A stretch of 64,000 bases of DNA, taken from the NCBI RefSeq assembly GCF_014905095.1, contig NZ_CP041165.1:1984001-2048000 (forward strand), given 5' to 3'. The notes beneath the pieces were generated by a model. That model saw only the letters and a program-made list of their open reading frames with translations. It did no database searches and was not told where the DNA came from. This stretch comes from Sulfurimonas marina. GTDB lineage: Bacteria; Campylobacterota; Campylobacteria; Campylobacterales; Sulfurimonadaceae. Positions 16,662-25,633 of this stretch are shown one piece after another; the first letter of the stretch is position 1, and every line of letters begins with the position of its first letter. A program made the position numbers and the translations under genes.

Positions 16662-17198
16662 TTAACGGCTGAAATACGCTACAACAGAAGCTTTTGCTAT
16701 TGTATGTGCATTTACCATATATCCCACAAGCGCAGGTGATGCATCTGCTTTAACTCCCAGCGTATCTACATCTAAAGCATATAGCGTAATTACATACTGA
16801 TGAGAACCGTGACCTACAGGGGGACACGCACCGCCAAAACCGCTTACACCGTAATCTGTTTTTGTTTGCAGTGCACCTTTTGGCATAAGATCTAAAGCTA
16901 CATTACCGCTGTTTTGTTTTAAAGTTGTTACATCTTTAGGGATGTCCACAACGATCCAGTGCCACCATCCGCTGCCTGTTGGAGCATCCTTGTCATACAT
17001 CATGATCGCAAAACTTTTTGTCCCTTTAGGGGCATTTTCCCAATTTAGTGACGGGGAAATATTTTTTCCCGTACATCCAAAACCGTTAAAAACCTGTGCA
17101 TTACCCAACTGTCCGCTAAACTCATCGCTATTAAGTGTAAATCCCTCTGCAAATGCCATAGAAACACTCACTAGTAGCATTAAGATAATTTTTTTCAT
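16662..17198 (-). CDS. YbhB/YbcL family Raf-kinase-inhibitor-like (PEBP) protein, exported
   Basis: A 178-residue phosphatidylethanolamine-binding-protein-like protein. It has a cleavable signal peptide (to AFA, residue 17) and the family motifs NISPSLNWENAPKGTKSFAI, MYDKDAPTGSGWWHWIVVDIP and the ACPPVGHGSHQYVITLYAL loop. The AAGGAG ahead of the ATG is well placed. The physiological ligand of bacterial periplasmic members is unknown. Confidence 0.9.
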   Translation of the reverse strand: MKKIILMLLVSVSMAFAEGFTLNSDEFSGQLGNAQVFNGFGCTGKNISPSLNWENAPKGTKSFAIMMYDKDAPTGSGWWHWIVVDIPKDVTTLKQNSGNVALDLMPKGALQTKTDYGVSGFGGACPPVGHGSHQYVITLYALDVDTLGVKADASPALVGYMVNAHTIAKASVVAYFSR

Positions 17199-17232
17199 CG
17201 TAACTCCTTATATTTATTTATTGTATACAAAT

Positions 17233-17970
17233 TTAACTATGAGGTTTTGTAAACGGGATCAAAAAAGGTACCTTTTCCTGGTAATCCCTATACTCATTTC
17301 CAAAGGTTTTCACTAAACTTTTCTCTTCTAGATAAAGCCCTATGACGGCATAAACAGTAAAGCCGATACTCATTAAAAGATGCCCGAAACTCATGCTCGG
17401 AGTTGCCCAAAGCCCTATGAGTGTTCCAAGCTGTACGGGATGGCGGACATATTTATAAAAAAACTTTGTTTGAAAACAGCTCTCTGGTTCGGGAATAGAT
17501 TTAAAAACCCTATACCCCTGATGGAGTCCGAAAAGCTCAAAATGATCGATCAAAAAGGTAGATATGAAAGCAAAAAACCATCCAAACAGATAAATAGCCG
17601 TCAAAAACCAAAAGAAAAAACCATCGTTAAAATCCCAGATCAAAGTATCTATAGGGTGCCAAAAATAGATGAGTAAATACAGACAAATTGCCGAAGCCAC
17701 CCCATAAAGTGATGTTTGAAAAGAGTGAGGAAACTTTGCCAGAATCTTTTCTTTGAAAAAATCTCTCGCCATTAATGAATGTTGCAATCCAAACAAAAGC
17801 AACAGTCCGACATCGAACATTACTGCATACCATACAGATGCATCAATACCAATATCTATATAGTGAGGAAGAAAACCCCATGGATAGACCCATAAGATCA
17901 AAAGAGACAAGGTTGCTATTGAAAAAAGATAGCTAAATATAGAAAAACCAAAAAGTAAATATCGTTTCAA
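17233..17970 (-). CDS. MddA/NnrU-family membrane methyltransferase
   Basis: A 245-residue membrane protein with about five to six helices. The C-terminal isoprenylcysteine-methyltransferase-like SAM site is visible as KYVRHPVQLGTLIGLWATPSMSFGHLL and YLEEKSLVKTFGNEYRDYQEKVP. RHP...GxxxxxWATPxMxxGHLL closely follows the pattern I know for MddA, which methylates methanethiol (and H2S) to volatile thioethers. NnrU and other family members share part of it, so the substrate remains open. It is a single gene with its own leader. Confidence 0.72.
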   Translation of the reverse strand: MKRYLLFGFSIFSYLFSIATLSLLILWVYPWGFLPHYIDIGIDASVWYAVMFDVGLLLLFGLQHSLMARDFFKEKILAKFPHSFQTSLYGVASAICLYLLIYFWHPIDTLIWDFNDGFFFWFLTAIYLFGWFFAFISTFLIDHFELFGLHQGYRVFKSIPEPESCFQTKFFYKYVRHPVQLGTLIGLWATPSMSFGHLLMSIGFTVYAVIGLYLEEKSLVKTFGNEYRDYQEKVPFLIPFTKPHS

Positions 17971-18085
17971 ACAACCACCTTTTAAATATACTATTCACTT
18001 ACAATAATAACACACTAAGTGTAACAAGTTTATAGGCTTTTAATCACTCTTGCACTACAATGATTGCTTGTAAAAAGGAGTGGCA

Positions 18086-18562
18086 GTGGATTTTACAAAA
18101 TTTAAAAAAGCAAAAGTTTTTCAAAGAGGCAGAGGCGGTAGAGATGCTGCACATTTAGCAGACGAAAAACTTTATCATGAACTTTTAGAGCGTCATACAG
18201 AGATAGAGCGCACAACCACAGAACTAGAAAATGGGATCGAGACAATTACCCGAATCCCCTCTAAAGATGAGAAGCTCATAAAAATACTCCAAGAGCATGC
18301 CATGGGGATGAAAAAAAGGTTTGATAGCAATCGAGCTATTCGTTCATGGGACCCACTCTTTATTGAGCTGTTTGATCACAGAGAGCAGATACAAATGAAC
18401 TCTACTATGCTTGATGACGGGATCAAAGTGACACTCACTGCAGATGATGAGAAGATTTGTGAACTGATAAAACGCCATGATGAAACGCTCCATGCTTTTG
18501 TAAACTACGGCTTTAAAGCTGCTAGACACGAAAGTCCTTACCGCCCCGATGAAGATAACTAA
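18086..18562 (+). CDS. Hypothetical protein with internal duplication and paired histidines
   Basis: No recognised family. The GTG at 18086 is chosen because AAGGAG ends 5 bases before it; an earlier GTG overlaps that site. The 158-residue helical product contains two similar segments, residues 30-79 and 91-140. Each has an early His (H37, H98), a T.L.[ND]GI motif, DEK, and a late His (H71, H131), at matching spacing of 34 and 33. Conserved His pairs with nearby Glu suggest metal or heme binding, but that is inference. It is followed after 2 bases by a small membrane protein gene. Confidence 0.65.
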   Translation: MDFTKFKKAKVFQRGRGGRDAAHLADEKLYHELLERHTEIERTTTELENGIETITRIPSKDEKLIKILQEHAMGMKKRFDSNRAIRSWDPLFIELFDHREQIQMNSTMLDDGIKVTLTADDEKICELIKRHDETLHAFVNYGFKAARHESPYRPDEDN

Positions 18563-18564
18563 AA

Positions 18565-18879
18565 ATGGACTTTTTAATATTTAAAAGCTTTATAAGTACC
18601 GAAGCACTCATCTTTTTTTACTACATGGGTGCAGTAACCCTCCCTTTTGGCATATGGTATTTTACAAGCTGGTTTGTAAAAAAATTTGAGATAATACAAC
18701 TCATATATGAAACAGGGAAAGAGAAACTTTGGAATATTTTAACTCCTACTCAAAAAACTAAATACGTGCTAGTTTTTGCCATTTTATTTCTGTTTATGGA
18801 ACTATTTTGGAGAATGTTGTTTGAGTTTCTGATCGCCTATATGCAGATTCGTGATGCACTCTACAATGTCGCTGGTTAA
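18565..18879 (+). CDS. Small membrane protein, DUF4282-like
   Basis: 104 residues with two membrane helices, about 14-36 and 67-87. The C-terminal FLFMELFWRMLFEFLIAYMQIRDAL recalls the ending of DUF4282 proteins (R-ELLI..F-I). It starts 2 bases after the stop of the duplicated-histidine protein, so the two are co-translated and may act together. Its 3' end overlaps the convergent glycosylase-like gene by 4 bases. Confidence 0.65.
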   Translation: MDFLIFKSFISTEALIFFYYMGAVTLPFGIWYFTSWFVKKFEIIQLIYETGKEKLWNILTPTQKTKYVLVFAILFLFMELFWRMLFEFLIAYMQIRDALYNVAG

Positions 18880-19523
18880 CATTTACAAATATGCCTATAC
18901 TGATCTAGACGTATCTCATTTTTCTTCGGGTCTTTTCTAATTACCTCAGGCAAACCTCTTGCCCAAGATGGTGAAGGGGAGTAGAGTATGGTGAGTTCAA
19001 GTATTTTATTGTCTAGCTCAATCTGCTGCATCTCTCTTGAACGCAGATCAAACTTTGACATTGTCGCTTTTTGAAAAAGCTCGGCTACAAACCTGCCTGA
19101 GAAAAAAAGTCGAAGTGTTTTGTGTTTATTCTGTTTTAACAATGTTAAAACATCGATTAGGACAATGTTATAAAGATCACCGTCACTAGCCCCACACCCT
19201 TTTGCACGGCTGCACTCATCGATCGTATCAAAAATCCCGATCTCATTTTCCAAAAAAAAGTTTTGTCTCTTTTCTTTTGTGCTTAACGGCTGTTCACATT
19301 CACAACTCTGCTGTAGTATATTCCAAAAGGCATTGTAACGACTGCCATAGTACCAATCTACATCACCCTCTTGCAACTCTTTTTTTGCAAAACGAGCAGG
19401 AGGGGTATTACCCACGATCAGCGTTTTTGCCTCTGCAATGTTAAAAGGCTCATAGGGGTGTTTAGCATGGCAGAATGTGTGGAGCTCACTTTTTCTGTAA
19501 ACTTTTGACATCTTTTTATACAT
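18876..19523 (-). CDS. Uracil/hypoxanthine-DNA-glycosylase-superfamily protein
   Basis: A 215-residue protein with the UDG-superfamily opening LIVGNTPPARFAK, followed by DWYYGSRYNAFWNIL. The latter matches the YY.hPrNxFW pattern of the hypoxanthine-DNA glycosylase subgroup. IFDTIDECSRAKGCGASDGDL continues the fold, and LYSPSPSWARG near the C-terminus fits the final motif (S-P-S). It probably removes deaminated purines or is a divergent relative; activity is not proven by sequence. It overlaps the upstream GNAT gene by 8 bases. Confidence 0.68.
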   Translation of the reverse strand: MYKKMSKVYRKSELHTFCHAKHPYEPFNIAEAKTLIVGNTPPARFAKKELQEGDVDWYYGSRYNAFWNILQQSCECEQPLSTKEKRQNFFLENEIGIFDTIDECSRAKGCGASDGDLYNIVLIDVLTLLKQNKHKTLRLFFSGRFVAELFQKATMSKFDLRSREMQQIELDNKILELTILYSPSPSWARGLPEVIRKDPKKNEIRLDQYRHICKC

Positions 19524-20325
19524 CAGCTCTACTCACCAATCCGCACTCCACAGCCTGAGCTTGATTTTCAAAAATAGCCATTGCCGTATTCATTTTGGCA
19601 AATCCAAGTCTTGTATAAAAAGGTTCCTTCCCCGGATAAGCATATAAAATAATTTTCTTATGCCCTTGACTCAATTTTAGCAGTTTATTTACCACAGCTT
19701 TTCCAAGTCCATTACCTTGATACTCAGGATCGACTGCTACATCACAGATATATGAGGCATCAATTCCATCGGCAAGTGCTCGGCCTACTGCTATAAGCAT
19801 ACCGTTTTCATACAAAAAACATTTATAACGGCTATTTGAAAAAACAGTTTTTAAATCATCAGGCTTTTTCTCACCAAGCGGTGCTATTTTATACAGATAT
19901 GAAAGCTCATGAAAATCTACATCGTCAATCTCATACTTCCATCTTCTTTCGTATTCTGAGAGTTTACTAAGCAGTTGTACTTCAAAATATTGCGATAAAA
20001 TCTTCTCTTGAGCTTTTATTTCATCTTGTAAAGGGCTTTGTTTATCGATCAAAAAGATTATTCGCTCACAAGTAGTTTTCTGAACTTTCGGAATAAACTC
20101 CTCTATTAACCACGTAGTATCCTCTGTAGTATTTTCAAACCCCTTTGCAGTATCTGTAATCCAGGTATCTGCACTATACTCTTCAAGCAGTTTTAGTCCA
20201 AACTCCAAAGGTTTTTTATATTCATCTCCCTGACAAAATCCTTGCCAAATACAAAACACTCCATTATACTCTTTAAGATACTCTACTTTACAAAATTGTG
20301 TTTCATAAACATTCTTAAGTTTCAT
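19516..20325 (-). CDS. STAS-like/GNAT acetyltransferase fusion
   Basis: Two regions are visible in 269 residues. The first 110 (NGVFCIWQGFCQ..., WITDTAKGFENTTEDTTWLIEEFIPK) resemble standalone SpoIIAA/STAS-like proteins. Residues 130-269 form a GNAT N-acetyltransferase with VDPEYQGNGLGKAVVNKLL as the acetyl-CoA loop and YPGKEPFYTRLGFAKM at the C-terminus. The STAS-like half may regulate or target the enzyme. It overlaps the glycosylase-like gene downstream. The acetyl acceptor is unknown. Confidence 0.75.
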   Translation of the reverse strand: MKLKNVYETQFCKVEYLKEYNGVFCIWQGFCQGDEYKKPLEFGLKLLEEYSADTWITDTAKGFENTTEDTTWLIEEFIPKVQKTTCERIIFLIDKQSPLQDEIKAQEKILSQYFEVQLLSKLSEYERRWKYEIDDVDFHELSYLYKIAPLGEKKPDDLKTVFSNSRYKCFLYENGMLIAVGRALADGIDASYICDVAVDPEYQGNGLGKAVVNKLLKLSQGHKKIILYAYPGKEPFYTRLGFAKMNTAMAIFENQAQAVECGLVSRADV

Positions 20326-20415
20326 AGGTAGCCTTTTTTCTTTTTGAGAAATATTCTAGCCCAATCCTTTCTAGAATGTCATTCACATTTGTTAATAAAG
20401 ACTTTTTCATATTTA

Positions 20416-21015
20416 TCAATGATTGATAATATCTAGTTTAACAAACAGCTGTGAGTTCTCTTCGAAAATCTCCAAGTTTGTATCTATTGGAAATTTTTGT
20501 TCAGCAAGTACCCCTTCTACAGAGTGCAATACATGGACAAAAGTTTCAAACATCGGAGCTACGATATAGTCAAGATTATCTTTTTTTACAAGCTCCGCCA
20601 ATCTCTCTATAACACAGTAATATACCGCCTTATTAATCGAGCGTTGTATAAGGTAATCGTGCATTATACGGATATTGTTTTCAAGCACTTCCCTTTCAAT
20701 AGAGTTCAGTGTCAGGTTTTCACGTGCACGCTCAAGCTCCTCATGCACCTCATCTTCAATACAGTGTTCCTGATGATCTACCAACTGCTGATAATTTTTA
20801 CAACATTTTTTGATCTCATCTTCAAGCTGATCGTTAGATAAACGGGGACTGCTCATGTTATAAATATATTTCCTATCCTCATAATATTCATGATCTATCG
20901 CTTTGATAAACTGTACTGCAATATTTAAATATACAAATTTATCCTCTTTGTTTCTATCAAAAGTGATCCCCGTATGAGAGATCAACGGTTTTGGTCCAAT
21001 ATATTTGATGTGCAT
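20416..21015 (-). CDS. Conserved hypothetical protein
   Basis: I do not recognise a domain. The 199-residue product starts MHIKYIGPKPLISHTGITFDRNKEDKFVYL, with a strand-rich first 35 residues. A long helical segment (50-150) is rich in acidic residues and contains CCKNYQQLVDHQEHCIEDEVHEEL. No signal or membrane span is seen. It is a single gene divergent from the aldo/keto reductase. A small inverted repeat (TATCAAtgaTTGATA) spans its stop codon. Confidence 0.6.
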   Translation of the reverse strand: MHIKYIGPKPLISHTGITFDRNKEDKFVYLNIAVQFIKAIDHEYYEDRKYIYNMSSPRLSNDQLEDEIKKCCKNYQQLVDHQEHCIEDEVHEELERARENLTLNSIEREVLENNIRIMHDYLIQRSINKAVYYCVIERLAELVKKDNLDYIVAPMFETFVHVLHSVEGVLAEQKFPIDTNLEIFEENSQLFVKLDIINH

Positions 21016-21100
21016 ATACGCCCTTTCTTAGTAACTGTTTCTAACGTACTATATTTGATATAATAATCAAAAAATAAAAAATATCCAAAGGAAAATAATA

Positions 21101-22120
21101 ATGGAATATAGATATATTGGGAAAAGCGGTCTAAGAGTAAGTCCTATATGTATGGGTACCATGACTTTCGGTACTCAAACACCCGATGAAAAAGTAGCCT
21201 TTGAGATCATGGATAAAGCGTATGATCGAGGCGTAAACTTTTTTGATACTGCAGAACTTTATCCTATCCCGCCAAATGCAAAACTAGCAGGTCTTACAGA
21301 GGAGATTGTCGGACGCTGGCTCAAAACTAAACCGCGTGAGAGCGTTATACTTGCCTCAAAGGTTGCAGGGGCTGCGAACGGCTGGTATACCCCGCCCGTT
21401 CGTCACGGACTCACAGCAATTGACAGTTTTCATATTGAACGTGGAATCGAGGGAAGTTTAAAAAGACTCGGAACAGATTACATCGATCTTTACCAAATGC
21501 ACTGGCCCGATACTGTTGTGCCGATTGAAGAGAGTCTAAAAGCATTTGATCGTCTTGTAACAGCTGGAAAAGTTCGCTACATAGGAACATCGAACGATAC
21601 CGCTTACGGTACGACAAAAGCACTTATGACCTCTGAGCACAAAGGGTATGCAAGATTTCAGTCGATCCAAAATAACTTTTCACTTTTAAACCGCCGTTTC
21701 TTGGATGAGCTTGCAACCGTTGCACGTAAAGAGCAGATCTCACTTTTACCGTATTCACCTCTTGCAGGAGGAGTGTTAAGTGGAAAATACAATCAAGGCG
21801 GGGATGTTCACGGAAGGTTTGCAAACTATGTCAAGTCTCCAAATGCAAGGCTCAGAACTATGGCTAACCGTTTTTTAAATGACAAGACGCTTGCTTCAAC
21901 ACAAAAGTATCTAAAAATTGCAAGTGACTTTGGTATTCACCCTGTAACTCTTGCAACGGCATGGTCGAAACAATTTGACTTTGTAGCATCTACGATCATC
22001 GGTGCAACGACACCTGAGCAGATAGACCCTGCACTAGATGCGATGGATGTGGTATTAAGCGATGAGATTCTTGCAGCGTGTGATGCGGTACACAATGAGA
22101 TTCTTTACCCTATGGGGTAA
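21101..22120 (+). CDS. Aldo/keto reductase
   Basis: An NADPH-dependent oxidoreductase of 339 residues with a TIM-barrel fold. The tetrad is visible as D and Y in FFDTAELYP, K in ILASKVAG and H in YQMHWPD. LLPYSPLAGGVLSGKY and STIIGATTPEQID form the cofactor region. Similar in length and opening (MEYRYIGKSGLRVSPICMGTM) to Tas/YghZ-type reductases of aldehydes. It is convergent with the MarR gene. Confidence 0.92.
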   Translation: MEYRYIGKSGLRVSPICMGTMTFGTQTPDEKVAFEIMDKAYDRGVNFFDTAELYPIPPNAKLAGLTEEIVGRWLKTKPRESVILASKVAGAANGWYTPPVRHGLTAIDSFHIERGIEGSLKRLGTDYIDLYQMHWPDTVVPIEESLKAFDRLVTAGKVRYIGTSNDTAYGTTKALMTSEHKGYARFQSIQNNFSLLNRRFLDELATVARKEQISLLPYSPLAGGVLSGKYNQGGDVHGRFANYVKSPNARLRTMANRFLNDKTLASTQKYLKIASDFGIHPVTLATAWSKQFDFVASTIIGATTPEQIDPALDAMDVVLSDEILAACDAVHNEILYPMG

Positions 22121-22127
22121 TCTCTTT

Positions 22128-22565
22128 TTATAACAAAGAATGCAATCTGGCATAGATTTTTGCCTGATTGTTTTTATAGGCTTCGAGTTCCTCTTTGCCT
22201 ATCAGTTCACTCAAGTCATTTTCAATCGCTTCAATGATACCATTTGCCTCTTGCATCAATGCTTCACTTTTAGGAGTAAAAGCAATCATCTTCTCTTTTT
22301 GGTTCTCTAATGTCAGAGTAATATACCCAAGCTCCTCAAGCTTTTTAATATTTTTGTGCATCGCCTGTCTCGAGTAACCCACTTGGCGTGAGAGTTCTGA
22401 ACTTGAGATCTTCTTCGCCTGATCGATATATGGGAAAAGGATGATAAGAGCCTCACTCAGCCCCTCAAACCCCTTTTCCTGTAATCTTTGCATGATCACT
22501 TTGTTAAAAATTTTTCCTGTTTCTAATGATAAAAAGCATAAAGACATTGTAAACCTAGTTGACAT
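22128..22565 (-). CDS. MarR-family transcriptional regulator
   Basis: A winged-helix regulator of 145 residues: KISSSELSRQVGYSRQAMHKNIKKLEELGYITL is the recognition helix and wing, followed by a helical dimerisation tail. The start at 22565 lies inside the promoter of the divergent SDR gene; an internal ATG at 22547 with a better AGG is possible. The tight divergent arrangement suggests that it represses the SDR gene and itself in answer to a small molecule. Confidence 0.85.
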   Translation of the reverse strand: MSTRFTMSLCFLSLETGKIFNKVIMQRLQEKGFEGLSEALIILFPYIDQAKKISSSELSRQVGYSRQAMHKNIKKLEELGYITLTLENQKEKMIAFTPKSEALMQEANGIIEAIENDLSELIGKEELEAYKNNQAKIYARLHSLL

Positions 22566-22587
22566 AATTTATATTTTATTCTATACT
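22559..22587 (+). promoter_or_regulatory. Near-consensus sigma70 promoter for the SDR gene
   Basis: TTGACA at 22559-22564 and TATACT at 22582-22587 are separated by exactly 17 bases. Transcription would begin near 22594, some 30 bases before the SDR start. The -35 overlaps the first codons of the divergent marR gene, and a TTCGAAGCTTAAC tract just downstream has palindromic character. A strong promoter beneath a MarR-type repressor is a plausible arrangement. Confidence 0.75.
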
Positions 22588-22625
22588 TTCGAAGCTTAAC
22601 ACGAAATATCAAAGAGAGAAATAAA

Positions 22626-23336
22626 ATGAATTTAACAAATAAAACAGCCTTAGTAACAGGTGCAAACGGAGGATTGGGTTTAGCTATTGTAAAAGCTTTA
22701 CTCAATAACAACATAGAAAAGATCTATTGTGGGGTAAGAGATCTTCAAAACGCTAAAGTTTTAGAGAACTTATCTGACAAAATCGAACTGCTTCAACTAG
22801 ACCTTTCAGATCATACTATGCTTGAGACAAACTTAGCATCTATTGAAAAGCTTGATCTGCTTATAAACAATGCAGGTGTGAACAGCGGCAAAACAATTTT
22901 TGAAGATTGTTATACAGACTTTACGATCAATGTACAAGGAACGTTAAAAATAACACAGCTTTTAGCTGACAAGATTAATGAGAACGGTGCTATTGTAAAC
23001 ATCACTTCTATTTTAGCACTATGTAACTTTCCTCTTATGGGATTCTACTCTGCTTCTAAAAGTGCTCTGCATTCACTAACACAAGCACTTAGAGCGCATA
23101 TGAACTCAAAAAAAGTTACAGTACTTGAAGTATTGCCTGGTCCGATAGATACAAAGATGACACCGGATGAAGGTATGCCAAAAGCATCACCTGAGTCTAT
23201 CGCGCAGGAGATTATCTTGGCACTTGCAGCAGATCAAGATGAGATCTACCCTGATGAGTTTGCCAAAATGATTAAAGAGGGTCTTACTCACGATCCAAAA
23301 AGTGTTGAGCAGCAATTTGCTCAATATCTAGGATAG
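22626..23336 (+). CDS. Short-chain dehydrogenase/reductase
   Basis: An NAD(P)-dependent oxidoreductase of 236 residues. Visible are TGANGGLG at the Rossmann turn, NNAG, ITSILA for the catalytic serine region and YSASK for the Tyr-Lys pair, then LPGPIDTKM. The substrate is unknown. Expression is probably governed by the divergent MarR regulator. Its stop overlaps the end of the following convergent gene by 9 bases. Confidence 0.92.
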   Translation: MNLTNKTALVTGANGGLGLAIVKALLNNNIEKIYCGVRDLQNAKVLENLSDKIELLQLDLSDHTMLETNLASIEKLDLLINNAGVNSGKTIFEDCYTDFTINVQGTLKITQLLADKINENGAIVNITSILALCNFPLMGFYSASKSALHSLTQALRAHMNSKKVTVLEVLPGPIDTKMTPDEGMPKASPESIAQEIILALAADQDEIYPDEFAKMIKEGLTHDPKSVEQQFAQYLG

Positions 23337-23777
23337 TTTTACAAGTCCTTTATTTTCAAAAGAGATCTTTTCAAGCTTCTCTAAACTCTCTTGTTCTAAA
23401 ACTACCTTTGTAGTTTTCTGGACAAGGGAGATAAGCGTTTCATAAGAGCTAAGATCTACACTCTTTCCAAACAGAGCAGCATCAGAGATATATGAAACAA
23501 TATTATGATGCTCTATCTCATCAAAGTGCTTGAGTATATTTTGCGCCATTTTATGGCTTAGAACTTCATCGTGTTTTAAAGAGTTTACAACTTTCTGTTG
23601 TGCAGCATTTTTTTCCAAACCTCTTGCATGAAGTGCTTCCACACTCATACTTGCTAAAGTTTCAGAGTTTTTTCTACTCTCGGAAGTTGTACTTACTTCT
23701 CTAACCTCTACAGGAAGAGCGTAAGCAAAAGTGATATTTGTTAGTAGTACTGTAAATATTATTATTTTTTTATTCAT
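23328..23777 (-). CDS. Hypothetical exported protein
   Basis: No family recognised. 149 residues with a signal peptide (MNKKIIIFTVLLTNITFAYA) and a mature part that is almost wholly helical and charged, with no cysteine. EALHARGLEKNAAQQKVVNSLKHDEVLSHKMAQ forms an amphipathic stretch. Probably periplasmic. It is convergent with the SDR gene. Confidence 0.6.
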   Translation of the reverse strand: MNKKIIIFTVLLTNITFAYALPVEVREVSTTSESRKNSETLASMSVEALHARGLEKNAAQQKVVNSLKHDEVLSHKMAQNILKHFDEIEHHNIVSYISDAALFGKSVDLSSYETLISLVQKTTKVVLEQESLEKLEKISFENKGLVKLS

Positions 23778-23855
23778 TGCTTGTTATCCTTTTTCAAAAA
23801 GTATCCAACAAGTTTAATGAATCAAAGATAACGAAATATAAATGCCCTTATAAAT

Positions 23856-24470
23856 TTAAAGAGTTTTCACTCTCCAAAAAGACTCAACCAAGACCTCATT
23901 TTTATAATAAACTACACCTTTAAAAACGTCGCCCACTTTATAGTTTCCAACCCCTTTGGGAGTCCCGCTCATGATTACGTCCCCATCCTCTAAAGACATA
24001 AAGCTCTCAATCTCTTCGATCATTACATCGGGTTTGTAAATCATCAGATCATATGTTGCTTCCTGACGCAGTTCATTATTTATAAAAAGTTCAAAACGAA
24101 GCTGTTTCACGTCTCCTCTAAACTCTACAAAATGCCCAAGAACAGCCGAGCCGTCAAACGCTTTTGCACGCTCCCACGGCAAACCTTTTTCTTTCATCTT
24201 GTTTTGAATATCTGCCTTTGTAAGGTCAAGTCCAAATCCAATCCCTGCAATTTGCTTACTTTCGATCAAAAAACAGATCTCACCTTCAAAACGGGTCTCT
24301 TCACTAAAATAATATAACTCTTTTGAAAGGGCTGAATGGGGCTTGTTAAAAACCACCATAGACTCAGGAATCTCATTACCAAGCTCATAAATATGCTCTA
24401 CATAATTACGCCCTATGCAGACTATCTTGCTTGGAGTTATCTCTTTGTTTTCAAATTTTATTGTTTTCAT
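23856..24470 (-). CDS. Fumarylacetoacetate hydrolase family protein
   Basis: A 204-residue member of the FAH fold. Metal ligands are in FEGEICFLIE and the aspartate of AKAFDGSAVLG; MSGTPKGVG near residue 172 completes the active site. Enzymes of this size include acylpyruvate hydrolases and oxaloacetate decarboxylases/tautomerases. The exact substrate is not clear. Single gene. Confidence 0.85.
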   Translation of the reverse strand: MKTIKFENKEITPSKIVCIGRNYVEHIYELGNEIPESMVVFNKPHSALSKELYYFSEETRFEGEICFLIESKQIAGIGFGLDLTKADIQNKMKEKGLPWERAKAFDGSAVLGHFVEFRGDVKQLRFELFINNELRQEATYDLMIYKPDVMIEEIESFMSLEDGDVIMSGTPKGVGNYKVGDVFKGVVYYKNEVLVESFWRVKTL

Positions 24471-24506
24471 AAAGTTATTTTACAACAATTTGAAAACTCT
24501 CTGTTT

Positions 24507-25622
24507 TTAATCATTCAATTTATTCAAAATATCGATAATCTCATCCATTTTATTGCTAACACCGTTAATATCATCAGAGATACTGTTCACATCATCAGCG
24601 TTTTTATTTAAAGAATCTGAACTATCAGAAATTGACTGAATAAGAACATTTGTAGTTGCCGTAGTCTCGGCTAAACTTTTTTGTGTACGCTCTGCAAGTT
24701 TTCTCACCTCATCGGCAACAACCGCAAAACCTCTACCGTGTTCACCTGCACGTGCAGCTTCAATTGCAGCGTTTAATGCAAGTAAATTTGTCTGCTCTGC
24801 AATATCACCTATAGTCTCTAAAATCACTTTTGTTTCATTTGCGTTTTGCACGAGTTCCTGCAGGGCACCCACCATCTCATTCTCTTTTTGAGAAACATTA
24901 TGAATTCTCTCTACAATATCATGGATCATGTTTTTAAAGTCAACTATAGTTGTATTTGTAATGTTTTCGATCGTACTGTTTAAAGTGTTTGCCGATTCTA
25001 TAATCTGTTTGTTAGAATCCTCATTTTTCTGCTGCATACTCTCCAGAGCTTCCCCCAAAGAGTTCACATTGTTTAAAAGCTCTGCCATTTTTGCTTCTAC
25101 ATTTACTTCACTGCGAGCCTGAAAACTCCCCTGTGAAAACTGTTTTAGTGTATATATAGCGTTATCTAAATTTTTCTCTGAAGCATCGAGCATATTATTC
25201 ATACTATTTCTAAGTACATGTACATACGGCGTATCCGTATCTGCATCTATACGGCATGAATAATGCCCTTTTGCAACTTTATCGGCAAGTAAAACCATCT
25301 CTCCTGCAACCCTTGTATCGTCAAGAACCATACTTTGATATCTTTTTATTATTTTATTGAAATTTTGTTCCGCTTTATGCGTTGTATTTTCATTAATATC
25401 AACCTGGTTTCTTTTAAACTCCATCAACTCTAATAACTCTAAACGTTTGCTTTCGAGTAGATCTTTTGAAGCATTCCCTCTCCGCCAATAGAGCACCACA
25501 ACTACAAGAAAAGTTACAACTGTTAAGAGTGCTTGAATAATGTTTGACTCAACAAGGAACAAAGAGGTTAAGGTAAGTACAAACATTACTGTGATTGCTA
25601 TATTTTTTTGCATATTATTCAT
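24507..25622 (-). CDS. CetA-like methyl-accepting chemotaxis protein
   Basis: 371 residues. Two closely spaced membrane helices at the N-terminus (8-26, 30-46) leave almost no periplasmic sensor. A HAMP-like and coiled-coil region follows, then the signalling hairpin with [36 protein letters not shown]. It has no ligand domain of its own and is encoded 11 bases after a lone PAS protein. This is the arrangement of the Campylobacter CetA/CetB energy-taxis receptor, in which CetB senses redox state for CetA. Confidence 0.82.
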   Translation of the reverse strand: MNNMQKNIAITVMFVLTLTSLFLVESNIIQALLTVVTFLVVVVLYWRRGNASKDLLESKRLELLELMEFKRNQVDINENTTHKAEQNFNKIIKRYQSMVLDDTRVAGEMVLLADKVAKGHYSCRIDADTDTPYVHVLRNSMNNMLDASEKNLDNAIYTLKQFSQGSFQARSEVNVEAKMAELLNNVNSLGEALESMQQKNEDSNKQIIESANTLNSTIENITNTTIVDFKNMIHDIVERIHNVSQKENEMVGALQELVQNANETKVILETIGDIAEQTNLLALNAAIEAARAGEHGRGFAVVADEVRKLAERTQKSLAETTATTNVLIQSISDSSDSLNKNADDVNSISDDINGVSNKMDEIIDILNKLND

Positions 25623-25633
25623 ATTTGAAATCC

